DNA from: Welwitschia mirabilis | Taxonomy: Eukaryota > Gnetophyta > Gnetopsida > Welwitschiales | NCBI GenBank assembly: GCA_051453625.1 | Contig: JBOZIK010000001.1 | Location: 124,846,863 to 124,910,862 of the forward strand | Length of the DNA: 64,000 bases | Reading direction: 5' to 3' | Shown: piece by piece, positions 45,941 through 57,154 of the stretch | Numbering within the stretch: position 1 is the first letter of the stretch | Layout: every line of letters starts with the position of its first letter | Translations under genes and position numbers: made by a program | The notes under the pieces: model-generated | Databases searched by the model: none | The model's input: only the letters and a program-made list of their open reading frames with translations | What the model was told of the DNA's origin: nothing

Positions 45941-46649
45941 ATGTCCAAAACTTGGAAAATTCTATTAGTATAATCTCATATAATTAATTAAAATCAAAAA
46001 TATATATTCCATAGAAAATACACATAATTACTAATTGAAATAATCATGATATGAGCCACTTAACATCAAGAAAAAATCACATAGATATATATACCACTTG
46101 AAGAACTAGAAGAAGACATATTTAAGAATCTCTTAAGAAAATTGCAAAATACACAAAAATAGATGATAAATCATTATATTTCTCATTCACATATGTATGT
46201 AAAAAGTCAAACACCAAAAGTGATAATCTCTTAATTAGAATGTAGTAATGGTAATATGTCATATTTTGGAGCATGAAGTTAACTGTGTATCAACACTATA
46301 TCACAAAGGATGTACTCATGTAAATGATAATCAATAAACATTATAGCAAGTTAAAAAAAATGTGTTATTATTATATAAATTCATTTTAATCACTAGATAA
46401 TCAAAGTTTTGCATATTCAAAAGTGTGCCAACGAAAGCATAATATTAAGAATAAGAAATGTGCCAAACATAAGACATGTATTAACAAGCTGAAAAGATAG
46501 AAAATGTCAAATAATATAAATGTATGTCAAAACATGAAGGAGAAATCATTAAGACAAATGATGAAACTCATGGATCCAACTTAAATCTCATAGTCAAAAA
46601 CTCCAATCCCAATAAAGTATCCTCAATTGGAAGGTTCTAGTTCCAACTG
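45941..46649 (-). other. Cop-4 3' untranslated region
   Basis: AT-rich non-coding sequence between the second ORF and the PPT. Confidence 0.5.
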
Positions 46650-48727
46650 ATCTACCAATGATTTGCCATATACTTCTTCCCCTTTTTGGACATTAAAAAA
46701 GGCTCTAATCACTAAGAGCTAAATCACCTATGTAATGCTCACCTTAGTCTTCTTTGTTACTATCATCACTATCATGAGTGGTAGAGGTTTGTTGAATGTA
46801 TGGTAATAAGGAATGGGAGGTGGAGTATGCCTCTTCCTAGAAGGGCATTATGAGATTTCACCAGGGCCCTCAGATGCCTATATCTTCATACGTTGATATA
46901 ATTGAGGAGTGATGAAGATCCCAAAGAAACTAGAAATGGTAGTCTCTACAAATTATGATAGGAGTTATATTAATTAAAAAGGTTCTACCTGAATAGGCTC
47001 TATGTGAGAAGGTGGTGATGATGATAGACACACTAGAGGTGGAAAAGGTGCATGTGGTGGTGAAGAGGATATAAGTGATTATGGTGACTATGTATAAGGG
47101 AGAGATGAATTATTATGATGAGGATAATGAAATATAAGAGGTGGAGCATCTAAGCTATCCAACTTTATCTTCTACGGTGTTGGCCTCTACTGCAAAGGGC
47201 TTAGAGCCTATGACTCCCCTTGCACATGTGCCTCTATGGGAGTCTAGTACTTCCCTTGAGTCTGTGCTTCATCTCTAGAAGACTCTTCTAAAAATTCACG
47301 ATCTACTATCTTATCTGGGTTATATCCTATGCCAAACAAAGCTAAAGATCTTGCTTCTTCTTCCTATGGCTTCTCCTCTGAGTCTAACCATGTGGGATTC
47401 CTCATGGATTTTTAACTATCTACTGGTGTCTCTCCTTTAGTTTTAGTAGATCTGTGATTCTCTAGTCTTGATATATTTCTTCCCATTTCGACAACCATTT
47501 TTACAATTGCCTTTGATACCTTTTTCATTAAATAAGAGCTATGAGTAATAGTGAAAAAAGATCTCTGAATTTGTGGAGTCCTTCTGCTTATGCATTTATC
47601 TAGTGTCATTTTTGCTTTCTATTTTTCATTAAATTCTAATAATGGCTTCTTTTGATAAATGAGGTTAACCTACAGCATTAAAATATCTACACTACTATTG
47701 ATTAGTCTGATAAGATAAGGATGGCTCAAGGTCGACCCCTTATGAAATAGTAAGATGATATTCATACACAACACAAAACCAAAATCTATCTTAAAACTAG
47801 TAAGTAAGAAGTATACAATGAAAGTCTACATGGATTTGAAATAACTATAGCTTCCTCCTCTAACTAAAATGTTGTAGAATGTTACCAAACTAAGAATTAA
47901 GGCATCTAGTATCATACCCTTTCTCTCAATATCTTTAACAAAGTTTATTCTTTTGTGTCCAAATAAAACATTACTCATTTAACACTGAGACATATAAGTT
48001 CAATAATTCTAAAAATTTTTTCTATCACTTGGACCTAAGCCTCCCTTTCTATACTATATATATAAGGTAGATTACTATATCTTAGCTTTTTCTATTTGTT
48101 CCTAAAAATAGGTGCATTTCAAGATAAATTTGAATCAACCTAAGATTTGACAACTCTAAAACTAAATATTTCTTTAAAAGAATAACTATAGAACTATGAA
48201 ACATTTTTATCATCTATGCTTAGAAATGAATTAATAAAACTTATAACTATATGAAAATTTGTGCCTCTAACCTAAGTTTGAAATGCATTAGTACTATCAT
48301 TAATTTCATGAATATTTGCATAGAATTCTCTTATCACTGGATTAGAAATAGGCTAAACAAGTTGTGTTATCATGTCCCAACCAAGCTAAATAAAGTAACT
48401 CATGAGTTGATCTCTATGCCTCTTCTAACATATAAGGGTTCTCTCTATAATGATCAAGTTTCTAGACCAAGTTCTAAACCTTCTTTCTACTACCTCATGA
48501 TAGAACTGTGCTTTATATTATTATCTTAATCATTCTAAGACTTGTTCCTTANNNNNNNNNNNNNNNNNNNNNNNNNNNNNNNNNNNNNNNNNNNNNNNNN
48601 NNNNNNNNNNNNNNNNNNNNNNNNNNNNNNNNNNNNNNNNNNNNNNNNNNNCTTTATATTATTATCTTAATCATTCTAAGACTTGTTCCTTATCCTTGGA
48701 GATTCCTACTACCTTTCTTCTTACCAT
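46650..48727 (-). pseudogene. Cop-4 second ORF (env position)
   Basis: ATG at 48727 (minus) reads MVRRKVVGISKDKEQVLE, comparable with MVRSK in Cop-2. After the gap (48552-48651), 48270-48390 reads WDMITQLV, PISNPVIREFYANIHEIN and TNAFQT.VRGTNFHIS, the clearest REFYAN...VRG hallmark in the window. Further on, 47609-47412 reads MTLDKCISRRTPQIQRSFF with KKVSKAIVKMVVEMGRNISR, and then a Pro/Ser-rich tail (ISSSPPHAPFPPLVCLSSPP) near 47050. Stops and frameshifts are frequent, and the C-terminus is uncertain. It resembles the plant 'putative transposon protein' (Transposase_32-like) or Athila ORF1 domains, as recalled. Confidence 0.7.
48552..48651. other. 100-N gap flanked by a 41-bp exact duplication
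   Basis: 48511-48551 and 48652-48692 are identical, so the contigs probably overlap and the gap has no real length. Confidence 0.75.
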
Positions 48728-48831
48728 TTTTACAAAATAGAATGAAGAACTAATAATAGATCAACTAAAATACAAGAAACTATAAAAAAATATGCATTTA
48801 TTCATAAAAAAGCATTGTTCTTTTCTATTGT

Positions 48832-49280
48832 TGAGATGTCTCAAGAACCTAAGACATCTAGCCAAAGAAATCTAAGAAAATACAACCTAGAAATTCATTT
48901 GAGAGAGACATCTATTGAGTGGAAACTTGAAAAATGATATTTCGTCCTCCCTTTTGTTATTAAAAAAGGATTAAAACCCTAGTTTNNNNNNNNNNTTTAA
49001 TTTTTACAACAATGTAGTCAAGATGTCTACAAGATTCAAGATGTCTAAAACACAAAAACTAGATGCCTATAAAGTCTAAGACATCTAGTGTTAAAGAAAA
49101 TTCTAATACATTTTCTTACTACCAAGGTATCTACAAAACCCAATACATCTAATTCAAAAAATTAAAATAGCATACTTGTCCTTCCAAGATGTCTATCAAA
49201 GTTAACACATCTGATTATAAGACATCTATAAATTTTAAGATGTCTTTATCAAAGATATCTACAAAACTAGAGATATCTAC
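48832..49280 (-). promoter_or_regulatory. Internal cluster of LTR-type motifs before Cop-4 second ORF
   Basis: About 15 AGATGTCT/AGACATCTA variants occur (for example near 48834, 48851, 48907, 49020, 49038, 49080, 49186, 49222 and 49238). They are as dense as in the LTR U3 and end about 105 bp upstream of the ORF start at 48727. A TATA-like TTTTTTATAG is near 48783 (weak). A 10-N gap is at 48986-48995. Confidence 0.55.
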
Positions 49281-50399
49281 AATAAGATTTTTAGATTTTT
49301 CAAAAAGAATCTATGATTATTATAACCATAATAATAATGCTTCAAGAAAATAAAGATTACATACATAATTTAACTTTAACAAACTACATCTAATCATAAT
49401 CTTAATCCATAAGTTAAATGCAATGGAGTTGAGATGTTAAGGATGTTATCTGGTTTACTTATGTAATTGGACAAGGTCCAATATTTAAGTTCCTATATGA
49501 ATTAGTATATCCTTTAGTTGTAGTCTCATTAACAAATAGATCTTTGTTACATTGAGTTATAACATCATATTATATCTTGAGCATTTACTACCAATGTAAT
49601 AAGTATGCTTCTTCTTGGTTCTGAGATCTAATTTAGCTTTTGGTATTCAAACTTTTCTTGATTTATCCTATACAAAACGATATACCAATCTACCATGCCT
49701 CTTGGCATTGTCAATATAATATCTATCTTTAAATTTAATTAGATATTTATACTAATAATAACCTCTATAATAATAATAATAATAGAAAGTCATATTATTT
49801 TTATATGGCAAATGCTCATACCTTTGTTTGTAATTCCACATTTTGAATAGATTTCCTGAAGTATCATTTGTAGCTTTATTATGTCCTAACCCACTCTCAT
49901 CATATGGATTTCTACTTTGTTCAAGCATGATATTTAAAGTTTTCTTACCTTGTATAAATCTTTCAATGATTTTCTTTGAATCTGAAAGTTCCTATCTTAC
50001 ATTCTCCAAAACACATATTAGTCTACCAACCTCAGCTTTAAGAGTTGAGTTTTTAGTGGACAATTTATTCCAAGCATTCTTTTCTTATTCATATGCCCTT
50101 TTGTAAGTATTAAGTAACTTTTTCAGCTTTGTACATAATTTTTGCAGATTAATAAACTCTTTAGAAATTAATTCATATTCTTTTAATATTCATACCTATG
50201 TCATCTTCAGTATCTAAATCATATTCCTATTTTAAATCATTACATTCATCTTGAGTGTATGCTATAGTCATACAAAAAGGATATTTTTTTAATTATCTGA
50301 TGCTTCTTCTTCTATAGTCTTATCATCATCATCCCATCCAATAAAAATTATTTCTTCCTTTTGGGCTCTTTCTTTTATTCTTTATCATGAAACCTATCA
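49281..50399 (-). pseudogene. Cop-4 gag C-terminal extension
   Basis: Broken minus-strand reading continues from the zinc knuckle with Lys/Leu/Asn-rich segments (for example 50160-49990), like the coiled-coil stretch after gag in Cop-2 and Cop-3. I do not find the protease signature LDSG.S.HM. An (ATT)n run (minus strand) occurs near 49762-49785. Confidence 0.4.
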
Positions 50400-51369
50400 G
50401 TAATAGGGCATTTCAAGGCTATATGACCTCATCTTCCACATACCCAACATTCTATTTTTGAAATATCAGAAAAAGAAACATTATTTAAAGACTTACCTTT
50501 TGACTTATCTTTAGCTGAAAAACTAAATGATTTTTTGAAGTCTTTCTTGTTGTTGTGTCTTCATGCTAGAAGTCTCTTAACTCTTTTCATAATAAAAGCA
50601 AGTTTCTTATTTTCATCATCAGAGTTATATTCTTCCTGTTCTACTATCACTTTTTCTTTTGATTTCTAATTTGTGCTTTGACTTGCCTTAAGTGCAATGG
50701 GTTTTTCTTTCAAAGCTTCATATTAAATGAGATTCATTTCATATGTAATAAGAGCACTTTATACCTCTTCTATCTTCATTATGTTAAAATCTCTAAATTC
50801 TTCTATAGTTGTGGTCTTTGGCCTATAATTAAGTGTTAGTAATCTAACAACTTTTTTGATTACCTTTGCTTCAAAAAAAAACTTCTCTAATGTTATGTAT
50901 TATGTTCATACTATTTAAAACTCTAGTAAAGTACTTGTGAAATCTTTTTCTCCTTAGTTCATCTTGAGATTCTTGAATTTATTTATCCAAACTAGAAGCT
51001 TAGATTATTTTACAACAAGCGTGCCTTCGTATGTTCCAACTACAACATTCCATAATTTTTGTACCATCTTGTAACCTAGTATTATGTTGAACTTTTCTAT
51101 AGATAAAGAAGAATAAAGTGCATTCATAGCTTTAGAGTCATACATAAAGCTAGCTTTTTCTTTATTTATCTAGTCTTTTCTTTTTTAGTTTAAGCAATGG
51201 TATTTCCTGGAGCATTTATAACATTATCTATAGGAACTGAATATCCTCTTTCTATGCTCTTCCATACCTTAAAGTCAAAAGACTATAAGTACATCCACAT
51301 CCTCATCTTTCAATAGGCATAGTTTGTCCCATTAAAGAGAGGAGATCTAACAGATGGTACTCCTTGCAT
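50400..51369 (-). pseudogene. Cop-4 gag
   Basis: ATG at 51369 gives MQGVPSVRSPLFNGTNYAY, a copia gag start (P.FNGTNY..WK.RM). The central part reads VIKKVVRLLTLNYRPKTTTI followed by EEFRDFNIMKIEEVYSALI, the UBN2 region. A zinc knuckle near 50453-50405 reads CWVCGR.GHIALKCP, with one stop. Overall stop density is high. Confidence 0.8.
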
Positions 51370-51407
51370 GTTCACTCAAGGAAGTTACTTCTTTTCATGA
51401 GTACCCA

Positions 51408-51420
51408 CTCTGATACCACT
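51408..51420 (-). other. Primer binding site of Cop-4 (initiator Met-tRNA)
   Basis: The minus strand reads AGTGGTATCAGAG, directly after the LTR end; it is unmutated. Confidence 0.9.
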
Positions 51421-52966
51421 TGAGGATCAATTAAACTCAAAGGAAAGAGGTGAATGAGTTCCACCAAATAACATTATTTAATTTNNNNNNNNNNNNNNNN
51501 NNNNNNNNNNNNNNNNNNNNNNNNNNNNNNNNNNNNNNNNNNNNNNNNNNNNNNNNNNNNNNNNNNNNNNNNNNNNNNNNNNNNTATATAAAATAAAAAA
51601 TTTCACCATAATAAATAAAAAATAATATAATAAATAATGTGGTTTCCCAACCTAGGTACATGTCTTTAGATATTCTTGACTTATAAGAAATAGTGATTTT
51701 CTAGTGCACCACTAACCTTACAATAAATGAGAGTCTCCTTGCAAGGCAGCACTCTCTTCTCCTCAAGGGAATAGTGGTTTTCATAGGTAGATCATAAACC
51801 TTTATAATAATAAGAGTCTTCTTGCAAGGTAGCACTCTCTTTCTCATAAGGAAATAATGATTTTCTAGATTACCAATAACCTTGCATTAAATAAGTGCCT
51901 ATAAGCACAATGTTAAAAGCACACCCCTACAAGGGTTTTCTTACAAGGTAATTAATATTTAAGAAATTATACTTTACAACAATATTTAAAAATAATATAA
52001 TCCATAGTGTAAATCAAAACATAACACAATAATAAGCTTAAATATATTTCTTTGATGAATATTTGAGATCCTTGAAGTTGTTTTTATTGTCATGAGTATG
52101 AATACAAAATTGTAGTACTGTAAATCTAAGAACAGATGATGGAAACAATGTAAGCTCCTTGCTAATGAATCCTTTAATTTCTTCATGAGTACCTTTACTC
52201 ATGTGTTTTAAGATTTGTATATTTGTTTAATTCAATGAAGTGCCAAAAAGTTATTTTTAAATTCATGACATCGAGGCTTTATAGGGTCAAAGAAGATCTA
52301 CCCATTTAAGCCTGCAAGTAGCCATTTGATTTTGTAATTGTCATGTGAGGGATAGTTAATATCTATGCTTCATGTGTGTAACTTTGCTTTTAATCAATGT
52401 GAACTTTGGTTCGAGAATTCTTCAATTTAATAGATATCTTCACTCTAAACATCTAAATTTTATAGATGTATCTAGTCAACTTGCCCATCTTTTGATGAAT
52501 TTTTCTCTATAGTATCCTTAAATCTTCATGATTATGAATCCATGATGTATAAGTTCATAGTTTTTTGAAACATAAGATATTAGGCAAAAATCAAATTGAC
52601 TTTATTACCTACTTCAACTCAATATAGACATCTTCAAATATGTAAACTTCTTCATCTATGTCAGATTCAACTTTCAGCTCAGTTGTCTTAAATATAGTAG
52701 TCATATTTTAACCCATCACTTATTTTCTAATATATGCAAGATGTCTTTAAATTTTTAAATGTCTTCACTTACGATGTCTTCAATTTTCTAGATGTCTTCA
52801 AATAATTAATTTGACAATTTAGCATCTGATCCCTTTCATAAGATGTTTCCTTTGAAGATCTATCATGGTCTAGTACCTATCAAGATTTGATGTTACTGTA
52901 ATGGCTTATCTACATAATGATAAAAATATTTAACAAGTGACGTTATTAAAATTAGATTTTTCAACA
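51421..52966 (-). mobile_element. 5' LTR of Cop-4
   Basis: Plus strand TGAGGATCAATTAAACTC...TTTTTCAACA. TATA (minus) at 52276-52283. AGATGTCT-type motifs at 52430-52810. A 100-N gap is at 51485-51584. Confidence 0.9.
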
Positions 52967-53790
52967 AACATCATAATCTAAAGGCTAAGTATTAAACTCA
53001 TCATGATAAACTCTATCTAACACAATAAGATAAAGATTCCACCTAATACTACAAGATGAGAAATCTTATTTATCCAACCTAGCTACATGATAAAAAGTGT
53101 AACCATCACCTACCTTGATTACATGATAAAAATTATAACTACCTAATTGTAACTGACACCTACCATTGTAAACCAAAGGCTTGTAATTATCTTAATCCTA
53201 TCCTCTTCTATGAAAGGATCTTGAAACCTCATTTGTAAGCACCTTTCATGATTTATGATTCTCATGATGAATTGGAGTTTAATTGAGCAAGGAATCCATC
53301 TAGCTTAGAAGAGAAACTTACCTTGGTGTTGGGCCATATTTCCTCCATTTTGTAATGACTACTTTTAAACTACATGTAAGACATCTTGGTTAATAAAAGA
53401 ATCAATTATTTTATATTATGTTTCTTTTTATCATCTATATAGTTTATGTTAAGTTATATTAATTTCTATTTGATATAGGTTGTAAGTGCCAATATAGTTG
53501 ATAATAGATTGGTTAAATTGATTAAAACTTGCATTTAAGATTGCATTCCATTTTCACTTACTACATTTCATCATCATTGTCATTGCATTATTTTTATTTC
53601 ATTCTTAATTGTAAAATATAAAAACATATCTTCCTTATTGCAAATCAATTTTATAAACTTTCTACTAGAATTCTTTGTTAGCTTATAACATTCAAATTGA
53701 TGCCAAGCTATGATAAGATTTTTAAGTGTTGTGCTTAAATATTGATTATCATATTTTTAGTAAAAGAGCATATATTCATATCACTACATC
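52967..53790 (+). mobile_element. 5' LTR (partial) of Gyp-5
   Basis: It ends just before a PBS at 53791. The stretch 53270-53340 is homologous to the R/U5 side of the Gyp-3 LTR. The upstream limit is unclear because Cop-4 abuts it. Confidence 0.55.
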
Positions 53791-53810
53791 TTGGCATCAT
53801 TACCAAGGAT
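53791..53810 (+). other. Primer binding site of Gyp-5
   Basis: TTGGCATCATTACCAAGGAT, a decayed TTGGCGTCGTTGCC-type gypsy site. The sequence after it matches the Gyp-3 leader. Confidence 0.7.
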
Positions 53811-54130
53811 GAATTCAAAAAAGTTTGAAAACTTCATTTTCATTGCATAAGTGATTAACTTAATTTCAAGTTATTTACTTGTGTAGTGTTGTAATATAGT
53901 TTTATTTATTTATTGAGTTTGATTTGTATTTTATTTAGTTTTCTTAAGTTTTTTATTTGCATTTTAAATTCTCTTAGTTTTCATTTCTATGTTATTGTTA
54001 GTTTTTTCTTTGTGTAATTTTATGGGTAGTATTATTATAAAACATTTTTAATCTCTACCTTTATTTTTGAACAATCTAGGTGATCATCATAATTACCTCC
54101 TTTTGTTTTTATTTTTCTCACTTGATTCCA

Positions 54131-55400
54131 TGGATGAAAGAACACTATAAGAAATGTTTACTAAAAGAAATAGAAACTTGAATTTTTAGGAATGAGAAAT
54201 AATCACTAAATAAAATATTTAAAAAAAGAAGAAGAAATTTGCCAATGAAAAATGATGTTAAAACTAGGAATTGGACCCCTTCCTATTTTAACTATCCTCT
54301 TTTTTTCCTTTCTTTTCAGCCTTTATATAGGCATAATGATGATGAGTTTCAACATTATAGGACTCTTATCTCATTTATAAAAGCATTTTGTAATTAATCT
54401 ATCATACCTCATTCCCCTTTCATAGAGGACTATCAAGAAGAAATAGATTCCTTATATCCACCAAGTTCATCTATCCATCAAATAAACCTAGATGATTTAC
54501 TTGATAATTCAAAAGAAGAAGTTAAGAAAATGCAATAGACTACTAAGAAAAATATTATAGATCTTATAGGAATGCTTTAACAAACAATTTTACAAAATTA
54601 AATATCTTAAGATTCTCTTACAACATAAAATTCCCAATCCTACAACACTATGTTTACTATCTCTCATCTTGCAAATGAGGAGGAAAACATCAAAATTGCT
54701 ATACATAGTAATAACTTCTATTTTTTGATGAAATTTTAGATGGTCAATGTCTAATAGAGGATATCCAATATGATGACAATGAAATTTTAACTCACTAATT
54801 AAATAAGAATGATGAGGATGAGGATTCATTAGATGATGGTATAGAGATATTAGATTACATCCTCATATTCACTTACTTTTTAAAAATCAATGTAAAAGGT
54901 AAGTATCAATTTTAAAGAAATCTGAAAATTTCCAAACATAATATTCACATTTCTCTTTATGATATTTTTGATGAATCTAATAACTTAGAGAATGATGATA
55001 TACAAGAATCTGATGATGCAAACAATGAAAAGAAGAAAGATAAGGAAGAAATTATACAATTTTATCAAAATCCAATTGAGAATAGATTTCATATACCCCA
55101 TGAAGTAATCAATTTTGAAGAGTCTAATCTTATGAAAAATATTTCCACATCTCTCTTACTTATGCTTTTTAGTTGAAACAAAAATGCAATCCTCTCTTAT
55201 ACCCCTAATTCCACATTATCTCCTGCTCTTAAAAAATAATAGAATACTAAATTGAGAAAATATTTACATTTTTTTAATAAATTCATGCCTTAAGTTAAAT
55301 CTTAGAAAACTTCTTAATCTTACTAAACATGTCCTAATCAATCATCCTAAGAAGCCTCCTAATATTTCTTAGATCCATTAGTGCCATTGATAAATCATGG
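54131..55400 (+). pseudogene. Unassigned ORF of Gyp-5
   Basis: Homologue of the Gyp-3 ORF: MDERTL.EMFTKRNRNL at the start, YQEEIDSLYPPSSSIHQINL then DDLLDNSKEEVKKMQ at 54430-54535, and LNLRKLLNLTKHVLINHPKK at the end near 55370. Many stops. The product would be acidic in the middle with a basic C-terminus. No known domain is recognised. The leader 53811-54130 is non-coding. Confidence 0.55.
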
Positions 55401-57154
55401 AATTATAATCACATTTTATATTAATTTAATAAAATATTATTTTTAATAAAATTTATCAATTCTTCATCTGTTATTTTGCTTTTGAAATTTGTATTGTTAA
55501 AGTGTTATCAATTTATTTTTTTCTAGTAATTAATTTCATTCAAAAATGATCATATACCTTTTATGTTCTATCAATTGATTTCCATATGGTTTGATCCTGA
55601 ATTTTTAAAAAAAAGTACAATGCAATAACTATATTGGAATATCTATTCTTTTGACATAGGACTAAATTCAAAGTAAATGAACAACATTCTACTTTAAGTG
55701 ATTGATTTAGTAGAGCCTCTTTTCTTGAAGAAACATTAATCACTTACCCTTATATGAATGTAATTATTCAAATAGTTTATTTTTCATAACATCTATTAAC
55801 TTATTTTTACTTGAGTATTTTATCATGTAGTATGTTTAAGCATTTTAGACTTTTGCAATTTATGGATGATTAATTATATTTTAGCTAATTGAAAAGTAGT
55901 TAAATATCTATGAACTCTTATTCTAGGATAAATAAATGTGCTTAAGTTGTTTATACTGTGTGCTTTATCTCTTTATCAACTTCATTTTTATTAAGGTTGC
56001 AACTTATTAATATTTTGATATTGCATAAGTTACTTTTTGTATTGTAGTGGAAAAAAAAAACTAGAAAGAAAGGGGAGAGAGAGGGGGAAGGAGGTGATAG
56101 GGAATCGAGGAAAGAGAGAGAGAAGAAGAAATAAAAAGAATTCTTAAAATAAAAATGGAATATCAATTTATACTATGGAATAACTTTTAATACTCATTTC
56201 TAATCTATCTTGGAAATTATTACATTAGGAGGAAAGTTTCTTAACATCCTATGCTCAATATAATGAGTCATACTGCTTATGATAAAAGCTAGATTAGAGG
56301 TTCATAAATGGACACTTTATAATGGGAGGAATATAAGGAAAAAGAAGCTACACCTCAAAGTGTGCTTTAATGATCACATTGTCAACTATTATTAATTTAC
56401 AGTTGTCTTTTAAGTTGATGCTTGAGATTATAGCTATGATATGTTAAATTTATTTAGTATATTATCATTTTCATCTATGTTATTCAAATAGAACAATGAT
56501 GTTTTATTAATCAAGAATCATGTATCTTTAATTGAAAATGAGAACTAATTATAACCGATCAACTCTAAATAGAATATGTTCTAATGCGATGTATTTACTT
56601 CTATTCATTAAACTAGATAATTTCAAAATTATTAACTATACTTTTTTTAATTTATCATAGGTTCATAGCATTAGATTAACTAATTTAATCTTTTAAAAAA
56701 TATTTACATTCTTTTTTATTTTAAATAAAGTGTTAAGTTTTAAGAGGTTAGCATTTAGGACTTAAGTAGTTTAATGTTTGTTTTTATGATGCCTTAGCTT
56801 GCTTTGTTTTTTTTTTCTTATTTTATATTGATGAGTTTTCATTTTACACATTATATTTTTTACTTGATGCATCTATTACAATCTTATAGATGCTAAAGTA
56901 CCTTGTGTTTTTCCTGCTTGGCTTTTACTTTTTAATTTACATCCCTTGAAACTTTTAGCTTATCTCTTTTGATCATTACATGTAAACTTACTTCAATGAG
57001 ATGAATTTATCTACTACATGGGGTGAAATCTTCAAAATCATTAAAAAATATTGTATATGATGAGAATGGTTTTGTATATTAACAAAATATTTCTCATAAA
57101 ATAGAAACCATAACTATAAACTCAATGCTTATCATGTTCATTATGTTTAATTGA
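55401..57154 (+). other. Gyp-5 non-coding tail, proximal part
   Basis: Homologous in inverse orientation to Gyp-3 35460-37119. It contains a purine-rich GA tract at about 56070-56140. It is interrupted at 57154 by a LINE. Confidence 0.65.

Larger units (their letters stand above)
44467..52966 (-). mobile_element. Cop-4, copia-type element without visible protease, integrase or RT
   Basis: 8.5 kb: 5' LTR at 51421-52966, PBS, gag with zinc knuckle, a coiled-coil-like stretch, an internal motif cluster, a second ORF, PPT, and 3' LTR at 44467-45922. Integrase, RT and RNase H signatures are not found in the 5.5-kb interior. TSD GACAT/AACAT (4 of 5). Its LTR sequence is distinct from those of Cop-1, Cop-2 and Cop-3. 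Confidence 0.85.

Noticed and set aside
55951-56166. 71-codon minus-strand ORF with a Ser/Pro/Phe-rich sequence
   Set aside because: It is the complement of a GA-rich tract within the Gyp-5 non-coding tail.
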